Notes: a model not told the origin generated them from the sequence alone. DNA of 35,294 bases from Alkaliphilus peptidifermentans DSM 18978 (GCF_900101495.1 NZ_FMUS01000037.1:1-35294), one strand, 5' to 3'. Counted from the stretch's first letter, positions 17,509-27,957 are shown. Made by a program: numbers and translations.

Positions 17509-18864
17509 TTATTCCTCCTCTGACAATTTGGCTTGAACTGTTAGGGCACATTCGATCCTTTTCTTTTCCATCTCACAGCCAATATCATATGGAACCATAA
17601 TATCTTTATTAAAATTATATGCATTGGCATGACACCCACCGCTACAATAAAACTTTGCCCAGCAGCTGTTGCATTTTTCTTTGTTGTAAACATGAGCTTC
17701 AGAAAAGCTCTCATATATATCTTTATCTATGGTATTATCAAAAACACTTCCTATTCTAAAATCAGTGTTTCCAACAAACTGGTGGCATGGATAGATATCT
17801 CCCTCTGGTGTAACAGCAATATATTCTGAGCCAGCTCCACACCCCGAAATCCTTTTTATTACACAAGGCCCTTGGTTTAAATCAATCATAAAGTGGAAGA
17901 AGTTAAAGCCATTTCCTTTGTTCCTACGTTTTAAATATTCCTCTGCTAAGCTTTCATAATGATTGAAAACAGTTGGCAGATCTTCTTCTTTTATTGCATA
18001 ATCATGATGGGGCTCAGCAACAACTGGTTCAACAGAAATATGCTTAAACCCTAGGTCAGCCATATGTAATACATCCTTGGAGAAATCTAGATTAAAGCCA
18101 GTAAATGTACCTCTAACATAGTAATTTTCATGATTTCTAAGCTCCGCCATTTTTAAAAGCTTTGGAATAATCATTTCATAAGTGCCCTTGCCATTGATTG
18201 TATATCGCATAAAGTCATTGACACTTTCACGTCCATCTAAGCTTAAAACCACATTGTGCATGTGCTCATTAATAAATTCCATCTTTTCGTCATCTAAAAG
18301 AACACCATTGGTGGTTGTAGTAAATCTAATATTCTTGCCATATTCCTTTTCCTTATCCCTACCATAGGTTACTATTTCCTTAACAACTTCAAAATTCATT
18401 AAAGGCTCACCGCCAAAAAAATCCACCTCTAAATTTTTACGATTTCCTGAGTTGTTTAGTAAAAAATCAATAGATTTCTTTCCTATCTCAATATCCATCA
18501 ATGCTCTTTGGCCCTTAAAGTCCCCCTGAGATGCAAAGCAATATTTACATCGTATATTGCAATCATGTGACACATGTAGACATAAGGCTTTAACAACTGG
18601 TTTTCTATTTTTAAAGCTTTCATGCTCTAAATATGTATCCTTGTGAAATAACAAACCTTCATTCTTTAATATTTCTATTTCTTTAATGGCTTCATCAATA
18701 TCCTCATTTGAGAAATCACTAGACAAACATTTTATGATTTCATTGCTACTCATATTAGGATAATAATCAAGAATATTATAGACTAGCTCATCAACAACAT
18801 GTACTGAGCCACTATTTACATCTATAACAATATATTTTCCTCCCTGATTAAACTTATGTATCAT
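17509..18864 (-). CDS. scfB: SCIFF peptide maturase, thioether-forming radical SAM/SPASM enzyme
   Basis: This 451-aa radical SAM protein installs a thioether cross-link in the six-cysteine SCIFF peptide. It has an N-terminal recognition-like domain (about 1-90), the cluster motif C102-N-I-R-C106-K-Y-C109, GGEPLMNF, and a C-terminal SPASM region rich in cysteines (GPCVIKRISGCGAGSEY, then CNSCWAKFYCSGGC, about 345-420) that binds auxiliary iron-sulfur clusters. The precursor gene scfA lies just upstream on the same strand. The family is near-universal in Clostridia; the biological role of the mature peptide is not established. The start at MIHKFNQGG has a GGAGGG site. Confidence 0.95.
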   Translation of the reverse strand: MIHKFNQGGKYIVIDVNSGSVHVVDELVYNILDYYPNMSSNEIIKCLSSDFSNEDIDEAIKEIEILKNEGLLFHKDTYLEHESFKNRKPVVKALCLHVSHDCNIRCKYCFASQGDFKGQRALMDIEIGKKSIDFLLNNSGNRKNLEVDFFGGEPLMNFEVVKEIVTYGRDKEKEYGKNIRFTTTTNGVLLDDEKMEFINEHMHNVVLSLDGRESVNDFMRYTINGKGTYEMIIPKLLKMAELRNHENYYVRGTFTGFNLDFSKDVLHMADLGFKHISVEPVVAEPHHDYAIKEEDLPTVFNHYESLAEEYLKRRNKGNGFNFFHFMIDLNQGPCVIKRISGCGAGSEYIAVTPEGDIYPCHQFVGNTDFRIGSVFDNTIDKDIYESFSEAHVYNKEKCNSCWAKFYCSGGCHANAYNFNKDIMVPYDIGCEMEKKRIECALTVQAKLSEEE

Positions 18865-18921
18865 TTATTTTACTCCCTCCATCAATAGGCATGTACAATT
18901 TTTATCACTATATTCTTGAAT

Positions 18922-19116
18922 AAAAGCATTTCATGCGTTAATTATTTATGGATAAAATGCTTTTGTTTTCCAAAGGAACCACTGTGTTCCTTAGGACGCT
19001 TCGTTGTATTCCCCTCATTGCTCATAAGGGGGAAGGCCCCCTTAACAACCCCGTATTAAATAGGAAAGTAGGACTTTTCTATTTAATACGAAAAAACAGC
19101 AGTGAATTCACTGCTG
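18922..19116. other. Array of five hairpins in the scfA-scfB spacer
   Basis: Five separate inverted repeats occupy this spacer: AAAAGCATTT/AAATGCTTTT (18922-18964), AAGGAAC/GTTCCTT (18973-18992), TAAGGGGG/CCCCCTTA (19025-19044), a long 15-of-16 stem built on CGTATTAAATAG (19052-19090), and the terminator palindrome (19097-19116). The transcript from scfA into scfB would carry them all, so the spacer is a candidate structured RNA, or alternatively an inserted repeat element. An ORF on the plus strand through this region (18948-19262) appears spurious. Confidence 0.6.
19097..19116 (-). terminator. Terminator between scfA and scfB
   Basis: CAGCAGTGAATTCACTGCTG is a 20-bp perfect palindrome that starts 23 bp after the scfA stop. 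It is flanked by AAAAAA and ATTTTTAT, so it could work in both directions. It probably lets the precursor peptide be transcribed in excess over the maturase. Confidence 0.8.
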
Positions 19117-19139
19117 CATTTTTATGTATGCATATAGAA

Positions 19140-19280
19140 TTACTTGTTTTCACACTCCTGATTTGCTACAGTACAGGATGTTTTACAGGCAGATTGACAA
19201 GAGGTTTGACACTCTCCACAGCCGCCCTTTATTGCACTTTTTACAAGAGTTGCTCCATTTAATGTTTTAATATGCTTCAT
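19140..19280 (-). CDS. scfA: Six-cysteine peptide SCIFF precursor
   Basis: This 46-aa peptide starts MKHIKTLNGATLVKSAIKGG and continues with the six-cysteine core CGECQTSCQSACKTSC followed by TVANQECENK. The six cysteines are at positions 21, 24, 28, 32, 36 and 43. This is the highly conserved SCIFF (six cysteines in forty-five residues) precursor; the N-terminal leader is recognised by ScfB, and a cysteine is linked by thioether to a threonine in the core. It is encoded upstream of scfB on the same strand, with an AGAGGAG site 8 nt before the ATG and an extended -10 promoter. It is too short for many gene finders. Confidence 0.96.
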   Translation of the reverse strand: MKHIKTLNGATLVKSAIKGGCGECQTSCQSACKTSCTVANQECENK

Positions 19281-19313
19281 CTTTTGACTCCTCTCTACTA
19301 ATTATTCATTAAA

Positions 19314-19322
19314 ATTATAACA
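19314..19322 (-). promoter_or_regulatory. Extended -10 promoter of scfA
   Basis: TGTTATAAT on the minus strand is an extended -10 element (TGN plus TATAAT) 34 bp upstream of the scfA ATG. No good -35 is visible at the usual distance, which is typical of extended -10 promoters. Confidence 0.6.
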
Positions 19323-19346
19323 CAAACCTATTTCTAAAAAAAGTCA

Positions 19347-19748
19347 TTATTTTATATTAATTCCAATCATACCACCAACAACTCCAGTAAAGACACTTAT
19401 TACAATTTTGTAAATAACATATCTATCAAAAACAAAGCCAGAAACGAAGAACTTACTAAATAAAAGCAAAATCAATATATATACTAAGCCTACCAAGGCC
19501 CCATGAAGCCATCCTCTTACTCCAACCTTAATTGCAGAGTATATGGATGCATATGCAACACCTAAAATTAATATAATTGATGTTATTATTGGTATTAGAC
19601 CTTCACCTATAAATGTATAAGTAATGAGTATAGCACTAATTAAAAATAACAGTAGAGATAGCACATAACCTCTTATTAAGCCTTTACCGTATATCCATAT
19701 ATTAAAGGGGCCCGGTGAAATAGGAACAGTTTTTTTATTTATCCTCAT
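19347..19748 (-). CDS. TIGR04086-type four-helix membrane protein
   Basis: This 133-aa protein has four hydrophobic helices (about 28-48, 53-73, 81-103, 110-130) and a short basic N-terminus, and ends GGMIGINIK. It looks like the TIGR04086/YrzE family of small membrane proteins, which in Firmicutes is often encoded next to yajC and tgt, as here. Function is unknown. It lies between yajC and scfA on the same strand. Confidence 0.75.
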   Translation of the reverse strand: MRINKKTVPISPGPFNIWIYGKGLIRGYVLSLLLFLISAILITYTFIGEGLIPIITSIILILGVAYASIYSAIKVGVRGWLHGALVGLVYILILLLFSKFFVSGFVFDRYVIYKIVISVFTGVVGGMIGINIK

Positions 19749-19815
19749 TTTTTACACCTCCATTGCTCTTTTAATCAATAATTATGCAATTTATTATTAA
19801 ATATACCAAAAATAC

Positions 19816-19843
19816 AATGAGTAATTAGGAATGTGCAATTAGA
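19816..19843. repeat. Short heptamer-phased repeat in the yajC-TIGR04086 spacer
   Basis: Four consecutive 7-mers (AATGAGT, AATTAGG, AATGTGC, AATTAGA) match the word family of the blocks near 1.7, 11.4 and 27.2 kb. There are no inverted arms here apart from a small GCAATT/AATTGC pair. Confidence 0.55.
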
Positions 19844-19926
19844 GAAAGAAATTGCATGATCAAGTGGTAAAGAGAAAATGTAAAAAAGATGCAATTAATT
19901 GATATAAATAAACACACAAAAAAAGA

Positions 19927-19942
19927 TACGAAATATTTCGTA
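19927..19942 (-). terminator. Intrinsic terminator after yajC
   Basis: TACGAAATATTTCGTA forms a hairpin directly downstream of yajC. On the minus strand it is followed by a run of seven or more T. Confidence 0.85.
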
Positions 19943-19965
19943 CCTTCTTAGCTTTTTTGAATTAA

Positions 19966-20247
19966 TTAATCTTCGATGTCTGATTTTGTAACTGTATTAC
20001 CTATTGCCCATCTAGCAACAACTAATTTCGCCTTGTCTGCTCCAACCTCTATGGTAATAACGTCCTCTTTTGCCTTAATAACCTTACCATAGATGCCTCC
20101 AATTGTAATGATTTCGTCCCCAACCTTAATGCTGTTTCTCATTTCTTTAACTTTCTTTTCCTTTTTTTGCTGGGGCCTAATAATTAAAAAATAGAATATC
20201 GCAAGAAACCCCAAAGGGATGATTAATCCGCCTAATTGTTGTGGCAT
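19966..20247 (-). CDS. yajC: Preprotein translocase subunit YajC
   Basis: This 93-aa single-span membrane protein belongs to the SecDF-YajC complex. An N-terminal helix (about 6-23) ends in the family motif FLIIRPQQKKEKK, followed by a small soluble domain with VGDEIITIGGIYGKV (about 42-56). It is downstream of tgt on the same strand and ends in a strong terminator. secDF are about 3 kb further on, separated by the SCIFF genes. Confidence 0.95.
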   Translation of the reverse strand: MPQQLGGLIIPLGFLAIFYFLIIRPQQKKEKKVKEMRNSIKVGDEIITIGGIYGKVIKAKEDVITIEVGADKAKLVVARWAIGNTVTKSDIED

Positions 20248-20350
20248 TTAGTAGCCCTCCTCACTTCTTCAGTATTTTTCCCACTGTATTTATTCAACAG
20301 AGGAATAGGATTTCCTCTATTTCTTTTTAAATTTATTTCTTAAATTATTC

Positions 20351-21472
<1,122 letters not shown>

Positions 21473-21509
21473 TTATCACCCTTCTAACTTCTTTATAACA
21501 AATTTTTAT

Positions 21510-21738
21510 AATGTTGAATGTTGAATGTTAAATGTTGAATTGTGGTTGAAGTTTGTTAATCAAATTTTCTTTTATTTGGCTAACTATAAACTTTTCTATT
21601 ACTTGTAATTATTTATGGGTCGACAGGAATGTCATTTCCATCAAAAGATTCTTCGCTATGCTCAGAATGACATCAAAATATCAATTATCCATTAGTTAGT
21701 TTTAAATTTTTCTGTTTTTCAATTCAACATTCAACATT
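21510..21738. repeat. Heptamer-phased block with inverted arms, tgt-queA spacer
   Basis: AATGTTGAATGTTGAAT at 21510-21526 is the exact reverse complement of 21722-21738 (17 bp). The left side runs as 7-mers (TGTTGAA, TGTTGAA, TGTTAAA, TGTTGAA) and continues into TTGTGGTTGAAGTTT, shared with 11410-11430. Inside the block is a word GATTCTTCGCTATGCTCAGA followed by ATGACA (about 21647-21672), related to the copy near 1617. No ORF is seen. Confidence 0.72.
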
Positions 21739-21746
21739 TTTCATAA

Positions 21747-22772
21747 CTATTTTATTAACATCGCATCTCCAAAGCTAAAGAAGCGATAGCTCTCTTTAAC
21801 TGCAGTTTCATATGCTGACATAACCAATTCCTTACCTGCAAGGGCAGAAACAAGCATTATCAATGTAGATTCCGGCAGATGAAAGTTTGTGATAAGGTTA
21901 TCTACCATTTTGAATTTGTAGCCTGGGTATATAAAGATATCTGTCCAGCCACTACTTGCCTTCAGCTGACCATCCTCTGATGCTGCCGATTCAAGCGTTC
22001 TACAGCAGGTGGTTCCAACAGCTACGATTTTCCTACCATTATTTTTTGCAGTATTTATCAATAGGGCTGTATTTTCTTCAATAGAATAATATTCAGCATG
22101 CATTTTATGCTCTAAAATGTTTTCAACCTTCACTGGTCTAAATGTTCCTAGCCCTACATGAAGTGTAATAAACACAATATTGACACCTTTATTTTCAATT
22201 TTCTTAAGCAGTTCAGTTGTCAAGTGTAATCCAGCAGTAGGGGCAGCAGCAGAGCCTTGATTCTTTGAGTATACAGTTTGATACCGCTCTGCATCCTCTA
22301 AGGTTTCTGTGATATATGGTGGCAATGGCATGTTTCCTAGTTTGTCCAGGATTTCTTCAAAAATGCCTTCATAGAAGAATTCAACAATTCTAGAGCCTTC
22401 ATCGCCAATATCAACAACCTTAGCAGTTAAAAGGCCATCACCAAATTGAAAAGATGAGCCTACCTTAGCTCTTTTTCCAGGCTTAACCAATACCTCCCAT
22501 TTATCCAATTCTATCCGTTTGAGAAGTAAAAATTCAATCTTACCACCAGTTTCTATCTTTTCACCAATAAGTCTAGCCGGTATTACTCTAGTGTCATTTA
22601 ATACTAAGCAATCGCCATCATCTAAGTAGTCTAGAATATCATAGAAATGTCTATGGCTTATCTCACCCTTACTCTTATCTAAAACCATTAACCTTGATTC
22701 ATCTCTTTGCTCTAAAGGAGTTTGTGCAATAAGATGTTCTGGTAAATGATAATTGAATTCTGAAGTTTTCAT
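21747..22772 (-). CDS. queA: tRNA preQ1(34) S-adenosylmethionine ribosyltransferase-isomerase
   Basis: This 341-aa enzyme transfers and rearranges the ribosyl moiety of SAM onto preQ1-modified tRNA to give epoxyqueuosine. Recognisable segments are [14 protein letters not shown] at the N-terminus, [10 protein letters not shown] (about 59-68), [10 protein letters not shown] (about 175-184), [10 protein letters not shown] and the C-terminal [19 protein letters not shown]. The start lies 5 bp after the spoIID stop and its Shine-Dalgarno is inside the spoIID end, so they are translationally coupled. It is followed by tgt, the preceding step of the pathway. Confidence 0.97.
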   Translation of the reverse strand: MKTSEFNYHLPEHLIAQTPLEQRDESRLMVLDKSKGEISHRHFYDILDYLDDGDCLVLNDTRVIPARLIGEKIETGGKIEFLLLKRIELDKWEVLVKPGKRAKVGSSFQFGDGLLTAKVVDIGDEGSRIVEFFYEGIFEEILDKLGNMPLPPYITETLEDAERYQTVYSKNQGSAAAPTAGLHLTTELLKKIENKGVNIVFITLHVGLGTFRPVKVENILEHKMHAEYYSIEENTALLINTAKNNGRKIVAVGTTCCRTLESAASEDGQLKASSGWTDIFIYPGYKFKMVDNLITNFHLPESTLIMLVSALAGKELVMSAYETAVKESYRFFSFGDAMLIK

Positions 22773-22777
22773 AAGTT

Positions 22778-24418
22778 TTATTCCACCTTTATATCTGTGT
22801 AATAGAAAGTTAATATTTCTTCATAGGTATAGTTCATCTCTGCCATTCGCTTTGCTCCATATTGGCTCATGCCTAGTCCATGTCCATAACCGCGTCCCTC
22901 AAATACAAAGGTATCTGCAGTACCTTTTATACTTTTATAGCTTTTCCCATTATATACATTGATATTTGTTGTACTCTCAACTTTTTTTGTACCAGATTCC
23001 GAAATTACATGTTTTCCTTGAATGTTTACAGCCTCTGGTTGGGAAGTAGCGTTTCTAACCATTGCTGTTGTTTCTCCCCCCTGCTGCAGGCTAAAATAGG
23101 AGCTTTTCAACCCCAAAACTGCTCTACTTCTTTGCTTTTCCAATACCTCTTCACCCTTTGTTCCTGTTACAACAAATTTTAATACTCTACCATTTGAAGA
23201 AGCTTCTGTTATTTTAATATCAATTATTTCGCCAACATCAATCTTTTCTTTATTTAATGCATTGGTCACTTCTTCTTTACTCATAACAATAGTCCAATTA
23301 GAGTTTGGAGCATCTAGTGAATAATCATCCTTTTTTCCTTTGATATAGTCTAGGGCTGCAGACCAAATATTTTCACTATTCTCAGTTTGCCCTCCACTAT
23401 TTGAATGATAGAAGGGTGTAACTGCCTTACCGTTATGGGTAATTATCTTATTCTTTGTTTCATCAACTGCTCGATTAGTATTGGGGTGTTCGATATCATA
23501 GCCCTCATATACCTGTGAACTAATTGTGCTACATAGGTTGAATCCCATATTTAAATATTTTGTCATGGAGGTAATAGCAAAGCCTCTTGCTGCAACTGCT
23601 TGAGCTTTAAGTGCTTCTGGTGCCCAAGTTGGTGTCATTTCTTTAGGAACTACACCATAAAGATATTCTTCAAGAAGTAATTTATTAATTATTGCCATAT
23701 CATTATTATCCATTCTTTTAGCGGTTATGGCTCCTCTAAAATTTCTTCCCTCAAGATTAATTAAGGGTACTTCTCCCTTATCATTAAAGGCCTTTATATA
23801 CACTCCACTTTGTGAATCGAACACAAAAATTGGAGTCCCATCCTTGTCAAGTACTTGTACACGCTTACTTGATGGTACTATAGCCTTAGTATTTAATCCT
23901 GTTTCACTCTTAATCTCTTCTGCCCTTTTTTCAGCCTTTGCTTCATCGATATATAAGCCACCAAAAACCTTCCATTCACCTTCAAATGCTAAATATAGAG
24001 TATCTTTCACCTGAAGAGTATCCATAAATGCTTCTGCAGAGTCTTTAGAATCAAAGGAGCCGCCCACTTGCACATGATAGGGCCCTTGAAGATTTAGATT
24101 TCCTGCTTGGCCAACATTACCAGTATATTCAACAAAGCTTCCTCCTGAATTAATATAATAGGCATCTTTTCGTAAAATAAGCTCATTAAAGCCTTGAAGT
24201 ACAACTAGCTGTTGAAAGCTGTCATTGTTATAGGTTCCAGCTATGAAGCCCCCTGTAGATTTTAAATAGGTCACTGATTTTGCCGAAGACCCAAAGTGTA
24301 ATCCTATTTCAATATATTGGGGGATGACTGGTTTTTCATTGGCATTGGCACCTATTAGTGAAGTGCTCCACATACATATAATTAATATCATAATTAGCAT
24401 TTTCTTTGTCTTTTTCAT
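22778..24418 (-). CDS. SpoIID/LytB-domain protein with SPOR-like N-terminal region
   Basis: This 546-aa exported protein has an N-terminal signal peptide (MKKTKK then a hydrophobic stretch to about residue 25). It is followed by two segments resembling SPOR repeats ([18 protein letters not shown], and [22 protein letters not shown], about 105-175), and then a SpoIID lytic transglycosylase domain. The likely catalytic Glu lies in [14 protein letters not shown] (about 245-258), and HSNSGGQTE and [17 protein letters not shown] follow. SpoIID cleaves peptidoglycan during engulfment in sporulation. I chose the ATG at 24418 because the GGAG site is 8 nt from it; the GTG at 24427 overlaps that site. 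It could be a SpoIID paralogue rather than SpoIID itself. Confidence 0.88.
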   Translation of the reverse strand: MKKTKKMLIMILIICMWSTSLIGANANEKPVIPQYIEIGLHFGSSAKSVTYLKSTGGFIAGTYNNDSFQQLVVLQGFNELILRKDAYYINSGGSFVEYTGNVGQAGNLNLQGPYHVQVGGSFDSKDSAEAFMDTLQVKDTLYLAFEGEWKVFGGLYIDEAKAEKRAEEIKSETGLNTKAIVPSSKRVQVLDKDGTPIFVFDSQSGVYIKAFNDKGEVPLINLEGRNFRGAITAKRMDNNDMAIINKLLLEEYLYGVVPKEMTPTWAPEALKAQAVAARGFAITSMTKYLNMGFNLCSTISSQVYEGYDIEHPNTNRAVDETKNKIITHNGKAVTPFYHSNSGGQTENSENIWSAALDYIKGKKDDYSLDAPNSNWTIVMSKEEVTNALNKEKIDVGEIIDIKITEASSNGRVLKFVVTGTKGEEVLEKQRSRAVLGLKSSYFSLQQGGETTAMVRNATSQPEAVNIQGKHVISESGTKKVESTTNINVYNGKSYKSIKGTADTFVFEGRGYGHGLGMSQYGAKRMAEMNYTYEEILTFYYTDIKVE

Positions 24419-24526
24419 GATAATCACTCCGTCCCATAGATCATTCTAATTACAATTCGACAAACAGCCTGAAATTCCTTCGCTTTTTTTATCTTGTAAT
24501 AAAGTGTAAAATTACAAAAAAATAGA

Positions 24527-24539
24527 CTTCATAATGAAG
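24527..24539 (-). terminator. Weak intrinsic terminator upstream of spoIID
   Basis: CTTC/GAAG arms with flanking pairs (ACTTCATAATGAAGC) are followed on the minus strand by a run of seven T. It lies between the DUF2905 gene and spoIID and would partially separate the ruv unit from spoIID-queA. Confidence 0.5.
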
Positions 24540-24586
24540 CCCAGATAAAAGAAGTTCTTGTTACTAGATAAAGAGTTATGAGCTAT

Positions 24587-24802
24587 TTAACGTCTTCTAA
24601 ATATAATATTTAATAGTAACGATAACACTAAGCTAATAATTATACCTGATACCAACGGGAAGTAAAATGTGACATTTCCTTTTTTCAGCAGAATATCTCC
24701 CGGTAGCTTTCCTAAACCGAATCTTTCCCCTAAAATTAACAAGCCACCTATAACCGCAAGAATAATCCCTACTAGAACCAATACCTTACCCAAATTATTC
24801 AT
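24587..24802 (-). CDS. DUF2905 two-helix membrane protein
   Basis: This 71-aa protein has two hydrophobic helices (about 6-24 and 46-66) and the linker FGLGKLPGDILLKKGNVTFYFP (about 29-50), the signature of DUF2905. Function is unknown; in Firmicutes it is often encoded directly after ruvB, as here (11 bp gap). The start has an AGGAGG site. Confidence 0.88.
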   Translation of the reverse strand: MNNLGKVLVLVGIILAVIGGLLILGERFGLGKLPGDILLKKGNVTFYFPLVSGIIISLVLSLLLNIIFRRR

Positions 24803-24813
24803 TGCCGTACCTC

Positions 24814-25824
24814 CTACTCACTATAGGGTATATTGAAGTGCTTATACGCTTTTTCCATTACAATTCTGCCTCGTGGAGTTCTATTTATAAAACCAAGCTG
24901 TAGTAGATAGGGTTCGTAAACATCCTCAATTGTATTCTTCTCTTCTCCTGTCGATGCAGCTAAGGTGTCAAGTCCTACTGGGCCCCCGCAGAAATTACTT
25001 ATAATTGTTGTAATCATTTTTTTATCTACATGGTCAAGCCCCAGATAATCTATTTCCATTAACTGTAATGCATCAATGGCCACCTTCTTGGTTATTCTTC
25101 CGTCTGCCTTAACTTCAGCAAAATCTCGTACTCGCTTTAAAAGTCTATTAGCAATTCTTGGAGTTCCCCTTGATCGAGAAGCAATTTCTATTGCGCCTTC
25201 CTCCTCTATGAAAACATTGAGTAATGAAGCAGAACGTTTCGTAATATAGGTTAATTGTTCAGTAGTATATAGCTCCAGCTTATTTATCACTCCAAAACGA
25301 TCTCTTAATGGTGATGTTAGAAGACCTGCCCTTGTGGTGGCACCAATTAAAGTGAATTTGGGAAGCTCCAATCGAATTGATCGGGCACTGGGTCCTTTAC
25401 CAATAATTATATCTAAAGCATAGTCTTCCATAGCTGGGTATAGGATTTCTTCAACAGTTCGATTTAATCTATGTATCTCATCAATAAAGAGCACATCATT
25501 TTCTGATAGATTTGTTAGAATTGCGGCTAAATCTCCTGGTCTTTCAATAGCAGGCCCAGAAGTAATGCGAATGTTACCCTTCATCTCATTTGCTATAATG
25601 TGGGCAAGGGTTGTTTTTCCCAAGCCTGGGGGCCCGTATAACAGCACATGATCTAGAGCCTCATTACGCTGTTTTGCTGCTGTAATATATATATTTAATC
25701 TTTCCTTTACATTTTCCTGTCCAATATAGTCAGCCATCCATTTGGGTCTTAATCCACCCTCTATTTCAACATCCTCATCTCTTGGTTGTCCAGTAATTAT
25801 TCTATCTTTGTCTTCACTAAACAT
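24814..25824 (-). CDS. ruvB: Holliday junction branch migration helicase RuvB
   Basis: This 336-aa AAA+ motor drives branch migration at Holliday junctions with RuvA. Walker [11 protein letters not shown] is at about 64-73, Walker B FIDEIHRL at about 113-120, sensor 1 GATTRAGLL and the RDRFGV arginine-finger region follow, and a winged-helix C-terminus ends with TPRGR. Length is standard. It is 16 bp after ruvA in the ruvC-ruvA-ruvB unit. Confidence 0.98.
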   Translation of the reverse strand: MFSEDKDRIITGQPRDEDVEIEGGLRPKWMADYIGQENVKERLNIYITAAKQRNEALDHVLLYGPPGLGKTTLAHIIANEMKGNIRITSGPAIERPGDLAAILTNLSENDVLFIDEIHRLNRTVEEILYPAMEDYALDIIIGKGPSARSIRLELPKFTLIGATTRAGLLTSPLRDRFGVINKLELYTTEQLTYITKRSASLLNVFIEEEGAIEIASRSRGTPRIANRLLKRVRDFAEVKADGRITKKVAIDALQLMEIDYLGLDHVDKKMITTIISNFCGGPVGLDTLAASTGEEKNTIEDVYEPYLLQLGFINRTPRGRIVMEKAYKHFNIPYSE

Positions 25825-25840
25825 ATTAACACCCCGCTTC

Positions 25841-26428
25841 TTATCTTCCTAACCAAAGTAATGCTTTTCTTATCATAGCCTCAGTTGTTAATCCCTCTTG
25901 ATATACAGCTTTGTAGGCTCCTTCTGCTTCATTTCGATTATAGCCTAAGGATAATAGTGCTTCTAAGACTTCATTACTTTCTATCCTGACACCTACGTTT
26001 GAAGCAATATTAGCAAACTCAATATCTGGAACCTCAACTTTATCCTTTAGCTCAAGAACAAGTCTTTCTGCAGTCTTTTTACCAACACCCGGGGCTTTTG
26101 CAATAGAAGCAATATCATTGGTTTTAATATATCCACCAAGTCTATCTGGCGTATATGTAGACAATATCCCGGATGCTACCTTTGGTCCAATTTTCGATAC
26201 AGAAATTAATTGCCTGAAAATATTTAATTCCTTTCTAGTTGTGAATCCATAGAGGCTCATTTCATCCTCTTTAACCACCAAATGTGTATATATAGTTGTG
26301 TCTTCACCTACGCATATTTCGGTGGTGCTATTCATGCTGCTATTAATACGATAGCCAATACCATTTACCTCTATAATAATTTTATCAACAAAAATCTCTG
26401 TAATTTTACCCTTTATATATTCAAACAA
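25841..26428 (-). CDS. ruvA: Holliday junction DNA helicase subunit RuvA
   Basis: This 195-aa tetrameric protein binds four-way junctions and loads RuvB. An N-terminal OB fold begins [11 protein letters not shown], the central HhH motifs include [12 protein letters not shown] (about 78-89) and [19 protein letters not shown] (about 112-130), and a C-terminal UBA-like domain includes [17 protein letters not shown]. The start codon is TTG: a GGAGGG site sits 6-7 nt upstream, and no ATG fits. It lies 18 bp after ruvC. Confidence 0.96.
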   Translation of the reverse strand: MFEYIKGKITEIFVDKIIIEVNGIGYRINSSMNSTTEICVGEDTTIYTHLVVKEDEMSLYGFTTRKELNIFRQLISVSKIGPKVASGILSTYTPDRLGGYIKTNDIASIAKAPGVGKKTAERLVLELKDKVEVPDIEFANIASNVGVRIESNEVLEALLSLGYNRNEAEGAYKAVYQEGLTTEAMIRKALLWLGR

Positions 26429-26446
26429 GTTAATCCCTCCGAAATT

Positions 26447-26941
26447 TTACTTGATTTTAAATAGATTTTTAAAATTCCCTGAATGAGCATGACAAATGGC
26501 AACAGCTAGAGCATCAGCTGCATCATCGGGTTTTGGGATGGCTTCTAAACAAAGTAGGGTTTTTATCATTTGCTGCACCTGGTTTTTATCTGCTCTACCA
26601 TAACCGACAACCCCCTGCTTAACCTGCAGTGGTGTATATTCATAGACCTCTTTAAGTTTATTGGCAGCAGATAATATTGCAACTCCCCTGGCCTGTCCTA
26701 CAACAAAGGCAGTTTTAGCATTGTTATTAAAGAATAATTCTTCGATAGCAACAACCTCTGGATTATATGTATCAATCAACTTATTTAATTCTTCATATAT
26801 TACTCTTAGCCTTTGATCTGTAGCCATTTTACTTTCAGTTTTAATTACACCATAATAAACTGGCTTAAACTGGTTCCCTTCATAATTCACAATGCCTATT
26901 CCCATAATAGCTATGCCTGGGTCTATCCCTAATATAATCAT
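26447..26941 (-). CDS. ruvC: Holliday junction resolvase RuvC
   Basis: This 164-aa endonuclease cuts Holliday junctions symmetrically. Catalytic acidic residues are visible at D7 (GIDPG), E67/E68 (AIEELFF) and in [15 protein letters not shown] (about 136-150). Length is normal. It is the first gene of ruvC-ruvA-ruvB; the upstream gap is a repeat-rich, gene-free 360 bp. Confidence 0.97.
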   Translation of the reverse strand: MIILGIDPGIAIMGIGIVNYEGNQFKPVYYGVIKTESKMATDQRLRVIYEELNKLIDTYNPEVVAIEELFFNNNAKTAFVVGQARGVAILSAANKLKEVYEYTPLQVKQGVVGYGRADKNQVQQMIKTLLCLEAIPKPDDAADALAVAICHAHSGNFKNLFKIK

Positions 26942-27073
26942 ATCTACGCCCCCTGATGAACTTGCTGTTTTGATTGTAGAAAAATCTCTGCATTTCTATA
27001 TTTTAGTTTAACACAAGTTCGTACTAAAAGTGAAGTGACATATACTTTGTAGCATGCAATAATTAATTGGTGG

Positions 27074-27275
27074 GAGTTTAGAGTTAAGAATTAAGAGTTA
27101 AGAGTTGATAATTTTGAGAATTGAGAATTAAAGATTGAAGATTGAAGATTGAAGATTGAAGATTGATAAGAAAAAGAACTAAGAGATAAGAGTTAAGAGA
27201 AGTAGAAAAAACAAAAAAGGAATTTGACTTATCAAACTCCCTCACAAATTACTAATTACACATTATTAATTACTC
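27074..27275. repeat. Heptamer arrays in the ruvC-bofC-like spacer
   Basis: This 364-bp gene-free gap holds GAGTTAA-type 7-mers at 27074-27108, then four perfect tandem GATTGAA units with a fifth imperfect one (27133-27167), and an opposite-type run ATTACTA, ATTACAC, ATTATTA, ATTACTC (27248-27275). It is the longest heptamer-phased block in the window. I see no gene or promoter in it. Confidence 0.72.
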
Positions 27276-27305
27276 ATTGTATTTATACTGCTCATCCGTC
27301 TTCTG

Positions 27306-27953
27306 TTAGCTACTATAATCCTCCAATAAACTATTTACTTCATCTCTAGTATTAAGTAATATTCCCCGTTTTAATTTTTCTTGGTCGATTGCAGGTAAAA
27401 CTGATATAGGTAACGAGGTCTTCTCAATTAAAATTCTTTCTCCTGCTTCGTTAAATCTAAATATAGCTATGAATCCATCCTGTTCTGACACAAAAAAATG
27501 GTTAGGGCATATCTGTTCTTTACGCCTAAAAAGTATAACTTCATCTTTGGAAAAGCGTACAATCTGCCAGTCAGTAAAATTCGCTTCTGCAAAGGACCGA
27601 AAACCTCCCTCTTTAAGACCAATAATTTCTTCCAATGGCTCTATTACATCATCTCGTATACTTTGACAGGATGTAAAAAGGGTTCTGAAAACTACTTTTG
27701 TATCTGTACCAATGCTATCTTCATAGCTGGTTACTGGTGTGTCAGAAGGTTCTGATTCTGTATTTTCTTTATATTCATCCAAGTGAAGGTAATCATTGTA
27801 AGGTAATTTTTCGTTTTCATCAATGGCGATTTCAGGTGTATCACTATTAAATAACGGATGTAAATAATAGCCTGCTAAAAAACCAACTATTCCAAAGCAA
27901 ATCCAAGCAATAATAAATGTTAAAAAGTATGGGGTTCTTCTTCTACTTCTCAT
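27306..27953 (-). CDS. BofC C-terminal-domain membrane-anchored protein
   Basis: This 215-aa protein has a basic N-terminus, one membrane helix (about 10-30) and an acidic linker, followed by a C-terminal domain that resembles the BofC C-terminal domain (FFVSEQDGFIAIFRF, then LPISVLPAIDQEKLKRGI and a final SLLEDYSS). BofC inhibits the SpoIVB protease in the intermembrane space during sigma-K activation in Bacillus. The position beside ruvC matches bofC-ruvA in Bacillus. I chose the ATG at 27953 because the AGGAGG site is 8 nt upstream; the ATG six bases earlier is too close. A hairpin buries that ribosome site. Confidence 0.7.
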   Translation of the reverse strand: MRSRRRTPYFLTFIIAWICFGIVGFLAGYYLHPLFNSDTPEIAIDENEKLPYNDYLHLDEYKENTESEPSDTPVTSYEDSIGTDTKVVFRTLFTSCQSIRDDVIEPLEEIIGLKEGGFRSFAEANFTDWQIVRFSKDEVILFRRKEQICPNHFFVSEQDGFIAIFRFNEAGERILIEKTSLPISVLPAIDQEKLKRGILLNTRDEVNSLLEDYSS

Positions 27954-27957
27954 TTGC

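Noticed and set aside
18948-19262. 104-aa ORF on the plus strand
   Set aside because: It is antisense to scfA and runs through the hairpin array. scfA on the opposite strand is a strong match with a promoter and ribosome site.
27133-27167. Possible CRISPR-like tandem repeat (GATTGAA)
   Set aside because: Units are 7 nt with no spacers, and no cas genes are present; it belongs to the heptamer arrays.
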